Of a stretch of 20,673 bases of DNA, positions 1-7,968 are shown piece by piece. How positions within the stretch are numbered: position 1 is the stretch's first letter; the number at the start of each line of letters is the position of its first letter. The position numbers and the translations under genes were made by a program. This DNA is from Pinguiococcus pyrenoidosus (taxonomy: Eukaryota; Sar; Pinguiophyceae; Pinguiochrysidales; Pinguiochrysidaceae): the NCBI GenBank assembly GCA_019677205.1, contig JAAMXY010001857.1:1-20673 (forward strand). Reading direction: 5' to 3'. Under the pieces are notes generated by a model. That model was not told the DNA's origin. It worked only from the letters and a program-made list of their open reading frames with translations, and made no database searches.

Positions 1-202
1 GGCTCGTAGCTAGCAATAGGTTGTAGTCTCCTTGGGGCTTTGATATCAATGATTCTCTCTTCTTCTCCTTCTTCAAGATTCCTTCTTCTCCTTCTTCAGA
101 TTGGAAACTGACACGCCGCACGACGACTGCAAAGGACGTTTTCAGCGAGAGGAGCCCTAGGCAGCCCAGCAAAACTGACGCTCGACGTCCTCAAGTGCCA
201 CG
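1..202. other. Left-edge non-coding stretch, probable PGK 3' flank
   Basis: This stretch lies downstream of the PGK stop codon on the minus strand and no convincing coding frame was seen in it. It is pyrimidine-rich on the plus strand between 55 and 100. A 15-bp direct repeat, TCTTCTCCTTCTTCA, occurs at 61-75 and again at 84-98, so the period is 23 bp. It probably contains the PGK 3' untranslated region. A plus-strand exon of a gene lying off the left edge (acceptor-like CTTCTTCAG at about 91-99) cannot be excluded, but nothing after it is recognisable. Confidence 0.4.
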
Positions 203-2201
203 TCACGCGTCGTCAAGAGCTGCAACTCCCGGGAGGACTTTGCCTTCAAGCAACTCCAAGCTTGCGCCGCCTCCGGTGCTGATGTGGCTCATCTGCTCAG
301 CGAGACCGGCCTGAGGAAGCGAGTGTGTTGGGCGGCGCTTCTCCTTGGCAAGTGCTTGTGAGGTCTCCTTACCTTCTCAACCGCGGCAACGCTGTCTCCA
401 CCGCCGATGATGGTGGTCGCCCCCGCGTTCGTCCTCTCGGCCAGCATGTGAGCCACGGCAAAGGTGCCCTTCGCGAAGGCTGGAATCTCGAAGACGCCCA
501 TCGGTCCATTCCAGACGATGGTGTTCGCATCGGCGACCGCCGGCTTGATCTCTTCCTCGATCGAGGCGTGGCCGACGTCGACTCCAGCCCACGTGTCCGG
601 AATCGCGCTGCTGTCGACCTCGTCCTCTGCCGCCCCTTCAGCGACAGCGTCGGCCACCAGGCACGTCCGCGGAATGATCAAGTCCACCCCACGCGCCTTC
701 GCCTCCTCCATGAGCTCCGCCGCCGCCGGAATCAGGTCTTCCTCCAGTCGAGACTTGCCGACGCTGAGGCCCTGAGCTCTGCATCGCCACGCAAAAGGGT
801 CGTGATTATGGAATCTGCGGACCGCGTCGCGGCCGCCTTAGGCCGCCATTGATCTCACCTGTAGAAGGTGAACACCATGCCTCCTCCAATGATGATCCTG
901 TCGCACTTGTCCAGGAGAGACTTGAGGACGGGCAGTTTCGTGCTGACCTTCGCTCCACCAACAATTGCTACCATCGGGCGCTTCGGGGAAGCAAGCGCGC
1001 CTGCCACAGGAGTCACGAAGTCAGGAGCTGGTGCCACGTTCCACGTTTCACGTTTCACGTTTCACGGGAGTGGTGCTGCTGCTCGTACCGATGAGAAACT
1101 TCAGCTCCTTCTCCATGAGCTTTCCGGCGACGCATTGGGACATGTGCTCCGTCACGCCAGCTGTAGAGGCGTGCGCTCTAGCAAAAGAAAGGCAACCGCT
1201 TTACACCCCGCTCACCACTGCGATAGCCATCTTGCTCATGCGCTTGCGGACCTGTGAGCGGTGCCAAACGCGTCGTTCACGTAGACATCTGCGAGCTTCG
1301 CGAGCTGCTTGGCGAACTCTGGCTCGTTCTTCTCCTCCTCCTTGTGAAAGCGCACGTTCTCGAGCAACACCACATCTCCATCTTGCATGCCAGACACCGC
1401 ACTCTCGACGTCGGGGCCGATGCAGTCATCCAACTGCGGAAAAAGAGGCATCGAGGCAAGAGGGGATTTTTGGTTGGTCACCAGCAGCTTAGGCTCTTCA
1501 CAACCCTGTAGCTCATGGGCTCCGGGCGATTCTGCTCCTACCTTGGTCACCGGAGCGCCAATGACTTCGCTGAGGCGGTCGACGACAGGATCCATCCGCA
1601 TGCTGTCGACGACTTTTCCTTTCGGCCGGCCAAAGTGCGACACAAGCACCACCTGTTGTGCTCACGTGGCTTAGCATCTCGACTTTGGCGAAAAGGAAAC
1701 TTTGCGCTCAGAAGCACGATGGCGCACCTTGGCATTCTGCTGCAGAAGATGCTGTACCGTGGGCGCAATGGCTCGAATGCTGTTGAATGCCTTCGAAGTC
1801 AGCTTCCGTGGTTCTTCGCGACGTGTCTCTCACGACGTGATTACCGAGTATCATCGGTGATGGTCTTCCCATCGCTCTTGTCCAGAGGGACGTTCAAGTC
1901 GCCTCGCACCAGCACAGTCTTGGACGCAATCCTAAATAGGGTCGCGCGTTCAAACCTTTACTTCGACGCACAATGCGCAGGTCCACGCGTCGCATGCGCC
2001 TCTGCAGCGTCATACCCGGTGAGATCTTCCAAGGTCTTCTTGCCTGCGATTGCAAAGCCTCGCGTGGCGCGCTGAGAGCCAAAAGCCAGCCGTGCGTTAG
2101 GCGAGGGGTCTCACTGATGGGTGCGTTTTCCTTCTTGCGCTGGAGTCTCCACCCACCGGTTGTACACGCAGCCAGCTCGGTACGACGCGCGCGATCCTCA
2201 T
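203..2201 (-). CDS. PGK: Phosphoglycerate kinase, about 10 exons
   Basis: Interconverts 1,3-bisphosphoglycerate + ADP and 3-phosphoglycerate + ATP in glycolysis or the Calvin cycle. Exons on the minus strand: 2201-2157 (or to 2115), 2071-2016, 1931-1845, 1779-1728, 1652-1542, 1433-1252, 1177-1089, 1000-859, 778-373, 310-203. All junctions keep frame, giving 425 aa (439 with the longer first exon), close to the family's roughly 400-residue core plus a leader. Family signatures in order: RGDLNVPLD (substrate loop), [75 protein letters not shown] and [17 protein letters not shown]. The RGDLNVPLD and [21 protein letters not shown] style resembles plastid and cyanobacterial enzymes. The basic leader beginning [15 protein letters not shown] suggests organelle targeting, but plastid or mitochondrion is undecided. 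The 1178-1251 intron has an atypical GTCCGC donor. Intron 1434-1541 is 108 nt and lacks stops. An upstream exon cannot be excluded. Confidence 0.96.
1035..1066. repeat. Short tandem CACGTTT repeat inside a PGK intron
   Basis: Three exact head-to-tail copies of CACGTTT at 1042-1062 are preceded by a degenerate copy (CCACGTTC) and followed by CACGG. The array lies wholly within the 88-nt PGK intron 1001-1088 and makes up about a third of it. It looks like local slippage; no function is implied. Confidence 0.75.
1434..1541 (-). other. Stop-free 108-nt intron of PGK (exitron-like)
   Basis: On the minus strand the donor is ACCAAG|GTAGGA and the acceptor is CTTTTTCCGCAG|TTGGAT. The segment is exactly 36 codons long and has no stop in the coding frame, so both spliced and retained forms are translatable. 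Removing it joins GAPVTK to LDDCIGPDV, which restores the normal PGK spacing. Retention would insert 36 residues that have no counterpart in the family into the N-terminal domain. I therefore treat it as an intron. Confidence 0.85.
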
Positions 2202-2713
2202 CTCTCCGCACTGCACTGCGCTGCGCAGCACTCTTCAATCGGGGGAACGCACAACGCAAAAAGACCAACGGCGGACCGGATCTTTAGACACCGTCGTGGA
2301 AACCCAAAAGCGAAAAGGAGATTCGCTGCTTTTTATGGCTGCGCACATGGGATCAGCTGATAGGACCTCCGGAGGATCACGTGATCGTCAGCGGCATCCG
2401 AAAACGGAGATCCTGGGCGGATACCGGCGTTTGCCACTTCGGAGCGAAAGTGGATCGATCGGAGGATTCGTTTGCGCCGCTGAAGTTAACGGCCGTTTAC
2501 GCAGCGAGAGCGGCACCATGCAGTCCTTGCGGCGCTTCCGCCCCTGTAGAAAGGCGCTACGAGCTCTGCGGAGGCGTTATCTCGCCAGTGACGAGGTCGG
2601 CTGCTGCGCAGGAGTGGCTGCCAAGCTGTAGTTTAACTTCGTTCGCTGTCCCGCCTTCTCTCTCGTCGTCTCTTCCGTTCGTATAGCTCGCATGGCGCAC
2701 GCAGAAGGAGATC
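2202..2713. promoter_or_regulatory. Divergent intergenic region between PGK and EHD-like gene
   Basis: These 512 bp separate two divergently transcribed starts and must hold both promoters and 5' leaders. No TATA box or strongly conserved motif stands out. The short frames that cross it show no family signature. An upstream ATG at 2692, 22 nt before the EHD-like start and out of frame with it, would open a 137-codon frame overlapping the gene. That could act as an upstream ORF but is probably incidental. A missing 5' exon of PGK could also lie here. Confidence 0.5.
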
Positions 2714-4084
2714 ATGGAGAGCTGCGCGGCGACGCTGGAGAGTGTACAGACGCTGAACGATCGGACAGACGGTCCGCTGGAGCGCAACAGCCACAAGATG
2801 ACGCAGCTGCCCTTCGTGTTCGTGCTTGGCAACCACTCCTCCGGCAAGAGCTCCTTTATCAACTATGTGCTGCAGAAGGACGTTCAGCAGGCTGGCGTCG
2901 CGCCCACCGACGACGCCTTCACCATCATCGCGCCGGGAGAGCAGGACGGAGACCGAGACGGCCCCAGCGTCATCGGAGATCCAGACCTGGGCTTCGCGGG
3001 CCTGCGCCACTACGGCCCCGGTCTGGTGCACCAGACCAGCCTGAAGGTCCGCCAAGGCCTGCGGGCGAGCAACTTCATGATGGTGGACAGCCCGGGCATG
3101 ATTGACAGCCCCGTGTCTCGCGACAGCGTGCTGACCAAGGACAACTCCCGGGACCGGGGCTACGACTTCGAGGGCGTCGTGAAGTGGTTCGCCGAACGGG
3201 CTGACGTGATCTTGCTCTTCTTCGACCCGGACAAGCCCGGTACGACCGGCGAGACGCTCCGGGTGCTCACCAAGTCGCTCGCTGGGCTGGATCACAAGCT
3301 GTACATCGTGCTGAACAAGGCGGATCAGTTCCGCAAGATCCACGACTTCGCCCGCGCCTACGGCTCCCTGTGCTGGAACCTCAGCAAGGTCATCGCTCGC
3401 AAGGACCTCCCTCGCATCTACACCATGTGCCTCCCGCCGAGGCAGCGGCAGAACACCACCACCTACGGAGCGGGGGACGAGGAGCAGCCGCTCGGGCAGG
3501 GCTTGCAGGACCTGGAGAAGACCCGCGAGGACGTCGTCGCGGAGGTCATGAAGGCGCCGAAGCGGCGCATGGACAACGCCATCACGCGGCTGGGAGACTC
3601 CATCAGCCTGCTGCGGATGCACGTCATGGTGCTGGAGGAGGCCAGGCGCATCCACCGGGCCCATCTGTGGCAGTCGCGAGCCATCGTGTTCGCGGGAGTG
3701 ACCGTCACAGCTGCGGCGGCCGGGGGCGCCGCGTTCGTGGGCTTGCCCCCGGCATTCATCGGGGTGGTGAGCGTCGCGGGCATGGGTCTCGCGGGCGGCA
3801 ACGCCTACTTCGGAGGGAAGACGCTGGAGCAGTTGGAGGAGAAGTACGCCACCTACGAGGGGCTCCAGGACCTCTTCCTCAAGACGCACAAGCGAGAGCT
3901 CTCCGAGGAGGAGGAGTACGCGAAGGCGACCTGGTCGCGCGTGCGGGAGACGGCCCGATCCGCGATCCTGCACAAGGGCCTCTCGTCCCTCCAGGCCGTC
4001 TCGAGCAGTGAGATCAGACGCCTCCGCGACGTCTTGGACGTGGAGATCCCCGCGCTGCGCCGCAAGGCGGGGCAGGCGTTGTGA
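2714..4084 (+). CDS. EHD-like dynamin-superfamily GTPase/ATPase, no EH domain
   Basis: Predicted 456-aa nucleotide-binding membrane-remodelling protein related to the EHD/dynamin superfamily, in a single exon. Seen: P-loop GNHSSGKSS at residues 39-47; switch I region with APTDDAFTII (Thr65); G3 motif DSPGM at 125-129; LLFFDPDKPGTTGE, the counterpart of the EHD LLFDAHK segment; G4 motif NKAD at 201-204; and GSLCWNLSKVI, matching the EHD family's GSLMWSLGKII-like block. EHD proteins bind nucleotide with such motifs and tubulate membranes. Here there is no C-terminal EH domain. Instead residues about 322-368 form a hydrophobic Ala/Gly/Val-rich stretch, possibly a membrane hairpin, followed by a charged, probably helical tail. 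The start ATG has A at -3; no upstream in-frame ATG was noted. Other possibilities are a sarcalumenin-like or bacterial-type dynamin-like protein. Its cargo and compartment cannot be told from the sequence. Confidence 0.88.
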   Translation: MESCAATLESVQTLNDRTDGPLERNSHKMTQLPFVFVLGNHSSGKSSFINYVLQKDVQQAGVAPTDDAFTIIAPGEQDGDRDGPSVIGDPDLGFAGLRHYGPGLVHQTSLKVRQGLRASNFMMVDSPGMIDSPVSRDSVLTKDNSRDRGYDFEGVVKWFAERADVILLFFDPDKPGTTGETLRVLTKSLAGLDHKLYIVLNKADQFRKIHDFARAYGSLCWNLSKVIARKDLPRIYTMCLPPRQRQNTTTYGAGDEEQPLGQGLQDLEKTREDVVAEVMKAPKRRMDNAITRLGDSISLLRMHVMVLEEARRIHRAHLWQSRAIVFAGVTVTAAAAGGAAFVGLPPAFIGVVSVAGMGLAGGNAYFGGKTLEQLEEKYATYEGLQDLFLKTHKRELSEEEEYAKATWSRVRETARSAILHKGLSSLQAVSSSEIRRLRDVLDVEIPALRRKAGQAL

Positions 4085-4436
4085 AAAGATGCGCAAGCAC
4101 TGCCTGCCTCCGTCTCACTGGTAGTTGTAGATCTTGCAGATCATGATCAAGGTGAGAAGGGCAGGGCATTGGAGAAGCGCGTCGGTCGGAGAATCGAAGT
4201 GCACTAGAATCCCTTTGCGATTCAGCCTGGAGCGGCCCGAGACCGCACCTCACCTCACCTCTGACGCTTCCAAAATCCACCGCATAGGACTCCCAACTTG
4301 CATTCGCTGCGCAGACACGATTCATCATACACACGTTGTGGATGTGTGAGAGAGGACCGGACCGGAAGTTGCCAGTGAGCGTCCAATGTGGTGCTCAGAT
4401 GAGGGAGTGAACTCGGGAGCCCAGCCTCTAGCAGAC
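4085..4436. other. Convergent 3' spacer between EHD-like and LHC genes
   Basis: These 352 bp hold the 3' ends of both flanking genes. A small CACCT tandem (CACCTCACCTCACCTCTG) sits near 4246-4263. No further exon, RNA gene or clear terminator was recognised. Confidence 0.5.
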
Positions 4437-5512
4437 TTATTGGGGGAACGGGAAGCCCGGCACGGATCCCTAAAAAGTCCAACAGCGTCACATCGGGGGG
4501 TCAGATGCGGATGGTAAGGTCGAAGGAGCGGCACGAAGGAAAAACGACCAAGAACCAAAAAAAGAAACAGGCTGACGCAGTGATGCTCACCGGGACGTAG
4601 TGGGCAGCGGCAGCAGCTGCGATGGCAATCATTGCGGCACGGCCGTTCTACGACGCAAAGAACAAGGCATTTAGCACAGGATGTCTTCGTCCCCAGCGCC
4701 TCTGCGGTGATGTTGGTTTTCTTGAGGAGTCGTCACCTTCAGCTCCTTCAGCTGCATCTTCTTGAACTCAGCGGGGTCCTTGGGGGCGATGCCCGCCGGG
4801 TCGAAGAAAGGTCCCTCCGCGCCAGAAATCTTGTGGCGGTACTCCGCGGCTGCAAACGCGAGGGCAAAAAGGGAGGGATGGGGGTCGGTGGGTGAGGAAC
4901 GGGGTAAGGGAAGGACTTGACGAAACCCCGCAGCTCCCACAGCATCAGAGTCGCCTGGCCCTCATCTCGCACCTTCAACAATGCCGCAAACGCCGACAAT
5001 CTGGAACCAGAACTGCGGGTCGGCCTGCGACAGGGCCTCCCACGCGTGCGTGGAGGTGATGTCGTTGGCGGGGAAAGTTCCGACGACTTCCGGGAAGACC
5101 CTGCGGATGACGAGATACGGCTGGGTCAGTCTCCTGCGCCTGTGCGGCGAAGCTCCTTGCGACCTGCTTTACCAGCCCAGGAAGGCGAGCATGGCGACGC
5201 GGCCGTGCTTGAGCTCCGACTCCCGCAGAGAGTCCAGCGGAGCCATATCAGACAGGCCCAGGGGATCGAAAGGCTTGCCGCCGGTCTCCACATCGTAACC
5301 ATTCATCTCCGACAGCTCCGAAGCCACACCGTTGAGCTGCATTCCACAAGGAATCAGTGCGTCAATCGTCCCTTGCTTTCCTCCTCTCCAGTCATTTCCC
5401 GCCGAGGTTCGTTGCAGTCGCTACCAACCTTGGTGCTGACGCTACGGCGCGACACGGGGGCCATGAAGGCGGCTGCTCCGGCGAGCATGGAAGACAGAAG
5501 GAAGGCGCGCAT
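4437..5512 (-). CDS. Fucoxanthin-chlorophyll a/c-type light-harvesting protein, 6 exons
   Basis: Thylakoid antenna protein that binds chlorophyll and carotenoid. Minus-strand exons are 5512-5429, 5336-5173, 5100-4973, 4849-4737, 4647-4591 and 4469-4437, giving 192 aa, the usual size for this family. Residues 1-16, [16 protein letters not shown], form a signal peptide ending in the A-A-F motif typical of proteins imported into red-derived complex plastids, followed by a short Ser/Arg-rich transit segment. Helix 1 carries [17 protein letters not shown] (about 67-83), where the Glu and the Arg normally form the inter-helix ion pair and bind chlorophyll. Helix 2 covers about 109-130 ([20 protein letters not shown]). 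Helix 3 carries [14 protein letters not shown] (160-173). The C-terminus is [10 protein letters not shown]. The usual NGRLAM is NGRAAM here. The start has a strong CCACCATGC context. It is divergent from the pantothenate kinase gene. Whether it belongs to the Lhcf, Lhcr or Lhcx subgroup needs a tree. Confidence 0.95.
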
Positions 5513-6067
5513 GGTGGCAATGGCAATGAAACGTGGGCTGGCAGACGGGACGACAGATGCTCTCCTGGAGCACAGGCGAGATAAGAGCGGAGCGGCAACG
5601 TGAGGAAAAAAAGGAAGACGTTGAGATCAAAAATGGGGTGGTACGAAGAGTTTTGGAATTAGCAGTAGTTACCGATGATTACAGCTTTATTCAAAAGTAA
5701 GTCAACAGAAATAGTGACATATATGAAACGCTCATTGAGGCCCGGGATAGATACGGCTTCAACTGCAGCTTCATCATATCATCCTCACAAGAATTGAAAC
5801 TAGAGCGCACTTCTTTACGCCCGCCGGTTCTTTCAGAATTTTCAATGCTCGATTTTCATGGTACGTTATGATAAAAATTTAAAATACAATAAAGGTATGG
5901 ACATGGATACGAACAAAATTGTATCAACAAATCGTCTGCTTAAAGGGCGTAAATGTAGCTAAAGTCTGAGTCAAAATGTTGTCTCTGTCCCTTTTCCAAA
6001 AGTCGTCTCCGCTCCACGCATCTGTGTTTTTCCCGCGCAAAAGTTTCCCTGGGTTTGCAGCGCTCTG
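5513..6067. promoter_or_regulatory. AT-rich divergent promoter region, LHC / pantothenate kinase
   Basis: These 555 bp separate divergent starts. The part from about 5620 to 5960 is clearly AT-richer than the flanking genes, with ATAAAAATTTAAAATACAATAAAGG at about 5870-5895. A GATAAG hexamer, which matches a plant light-response element, is present at about 5580 on the plus strand; at six bases it could be chance. No coding frame or RNA gene was recognised. Confidence 0.5.
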
Positions 6068-7834
6068 ATGGCGTTCGCCCGCCACTTTCCCGCGTCCGCG
6101 GCGCTTTTGCTGCTGTACCCATGTCTGTGCATGCCGCACGGCGGCAGCTACAGCTTGGATACTGCGCTGGACCGGCTGTACCGGAAGAACGTGGTGGAGG
6201 GGCGGGGCTCTCTGGCCTTGGACATCGGCGGGACTTTGACCAAAGCGCTGTTCGTGGACTCTTCTCCCTCGCAGGGGGTACTACATGCGGCTGCTGCCAA
6301 GCTCACGAAGAGCGTGGGCGAGTCCTTCGGCGCCAGAAAGAGCGCCGAACGCCGAAGAAAGACCTACGTGGGCTTAAGCCTCCAGGTGCCGGCGCTCAAC
6401 GCCACTCTCCACTTCTTCAGCTTTGAGACGCGCTACATCGAGGACTGCCTGGACTTTGTGCGCAACTACGCGGGCGACCAGCGGCGCGAAAAGCTGGTGG
6501 TTCGCGCCACAGGCGGCGGGGCCTTCAAGTTCGCGCGGCGCTTTCAAGACGACGTGGGCGTTCTGCTGGACAGACGCGATGAGATGGCCTGCTTGGTGAA
6601 TGGCATCACCTTTCTCATGCAGAACGTCCCTGAAGAAGTGTTCAGCGTCACGTCCAAGATGCGCTCGCCCATTGCGTCGCCGGGCGAAGGCCTGGACTTC
6701 CGCAAGAACTACCGCAAGACGGACCCCAGCCCCTTTCCCTACCTGCTGGTGAACATCGGCAGCGGCGTCAGTGTCCTAGCCGTCCGTGGACCGGGCAAGA
6801 CGGGATTCACGTACGTAGTGGTGCATGTAGCAAATGCAATGCGGAGGAGACAGGGAAGAGAGGAGAAAAGGAAGAGAGGAAGGAAGGAAGAGAGGAGAAA
6901 AGGAAGAGAGGAGAAAAGGAAGAGAGCAGGGAAGGAAGAGAGGGAAGGAAGAGAAGCAAGGAGCAAGTGGGGTGCTCATGTCCCGTTTTCCTTGCCTGTT
7001 GTGCGTTTTCCTTTTCCTGCTCCTTTGTTCCTGCAGGCGCATTTCCGGGTCCAGCCTTGGAGGATCGACTTTCCTTGGCCTAGCATGTCTTTTGACAGGC
7101 GTGACAACCTTTGAGGAAGCGCTCGAGCTGACGCGCAAGGGAGACGTGTGCAAAGTGGACATGCTGGTCGGTGATCTGTACAGCGGAGACTACGGCGCCA
7201 TGGGGCTGGACGCCGACGTCATTGCGGCGTCCTTCGGCAAGGTGGTGATGCAGCGATCACCCGATGAGGCCGCGGCAGCAGTGGCCGCCGCGTTGAACCC
7301 TTACTCGGGGGAGGAGGGCGCGGTGGACGCCACGAGGACAGACGAGTCCCTGCGCGCAGCCGATCCCCTTGAGATGCCGTTTCAGCGGGAGGACGTGGCC
7401 TTGTCTTTGCTTCGTATGGTTAGCAACAACATCGGTGCGTGAAGAAACGCCTGTCCCGCGTGTGACAAGCGTCGCAGGGTCGTCGGCACGTTGTGCGCTC
7501 CTGACTCGCGTCGTTCCGCTCAGGTCAAATCGCCTACCTGAACGCGCGAACAAGCGACATTCGGAAAGTGGTCTTTGGAGGCTCCTTTCTCCGCGGGAAT
7601 CCGTACACCATGGCGAGCATCAGTGCCGCCGTCCATTTCTGGTCACGGGGTGAGCATGAATCCAATGCGATCAACTCGAATGTCTCGGACCCTCTCGTCT
7701 GACCATGTGCATCAGGGAGAATGGAAGCGCTTTTTGTGGACCACGAAGGCTTTGCCGGCGCGCTTGGCGCCTTCCTGTGCGACACGCCGTACAAGCTTGG
7801 AATGGACGGATCGATTTTCGAAAGAGAAGACTAG
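6068..7834 (+). CDS. Pantothenate kinase, eukaryotic type II, 4 exons
   Basis: Phosphorylates pantothenate with ATP, the first and usually rate-limiting, CoA-inhibited step of CoA synthesis. Exons are 6068-6810, 7037-7434, 7524-7649 and 7716-7834; all junctions stay in frame, giving 461 aa. Family blocks: phosphate-1 loop LDIGGTLTK (51-59), FETRYIEDCLDFV (119-131), RATGGGAFKF (146-155), DEMACLVNGITFL (171-183), PYLLVNIGSGVSVL (224-237), SGSSLGGSTFLGL, the TFEEALEL block, DMLVGDLYSGDYG, LLRMVSNNIGQIAYLN, FGGSFLRGNPYTM and the C-terminal ALFVDHEGFAGALGAFL. Residues 10-21 are hydrophobic (SAALLLLYPCLC) and precede the kinase fold, which hints at a signal peptide or organelle leader. The first intron (226 nt) is largely homopurine. 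The gene converges on the armadillo-repeat gene, with 134 bp between the stop codons. The start ATG context is weak, so a downstream ATG may also be used. Confidence 0.95.
6852..6956 (+). repeat. Homopurine GGAAGAG repeat in pantothenate kinase intron 1
   Basis: The run 6852-6926 consists only of A and G (75 nt). After a single C, a second all-purine run spans 6928-6956. A 16-bp unit, AGGAGAAAAGGAAGAG, occurs at 6861-6876, 6893-6908 and 6909-6924, and the intervening 16 bp (6877-6892) are a variant, so there are four tandem copies. The tract lies inside the 226-nt intron, which is longer than most introns in this window. Confidence 0.9.
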
Positions 7835-7968
7835 ATAGAAAGCCGAGAACGAGGACTTCGCAAGGCCGCGATCTACGAAACTTGCGACCAAGCTGCAACT
7901 TGATCAGAACCCCTTGTACATTGTTGTCTCCGCTTGTCAGCGTCGTCTGCGCAGAGTGGGAAACAAAG

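Noticed and set aside
325-852. Plus-strand frame opposite the PGK 3' half
   Set aside because: It is the shadow of PGK exons and crosses a PGK intron without any signature.
2692-3105. Plus-strand frame starting 22 nt before the EHD-like ATG
   Set aside because: It is out of frame with the conserved G-domain and its product is low-complexity Arg/Gly/Pro-rich. At most it is an upstream ORF.
2633-4096. Long open frame (487 codons) on the minus strand opposite the EHD-like gene
   Set aside because: It is an antisense shadow of a very GC-rich coding region, with His/Arg/Leu-biased composition and no family motif.
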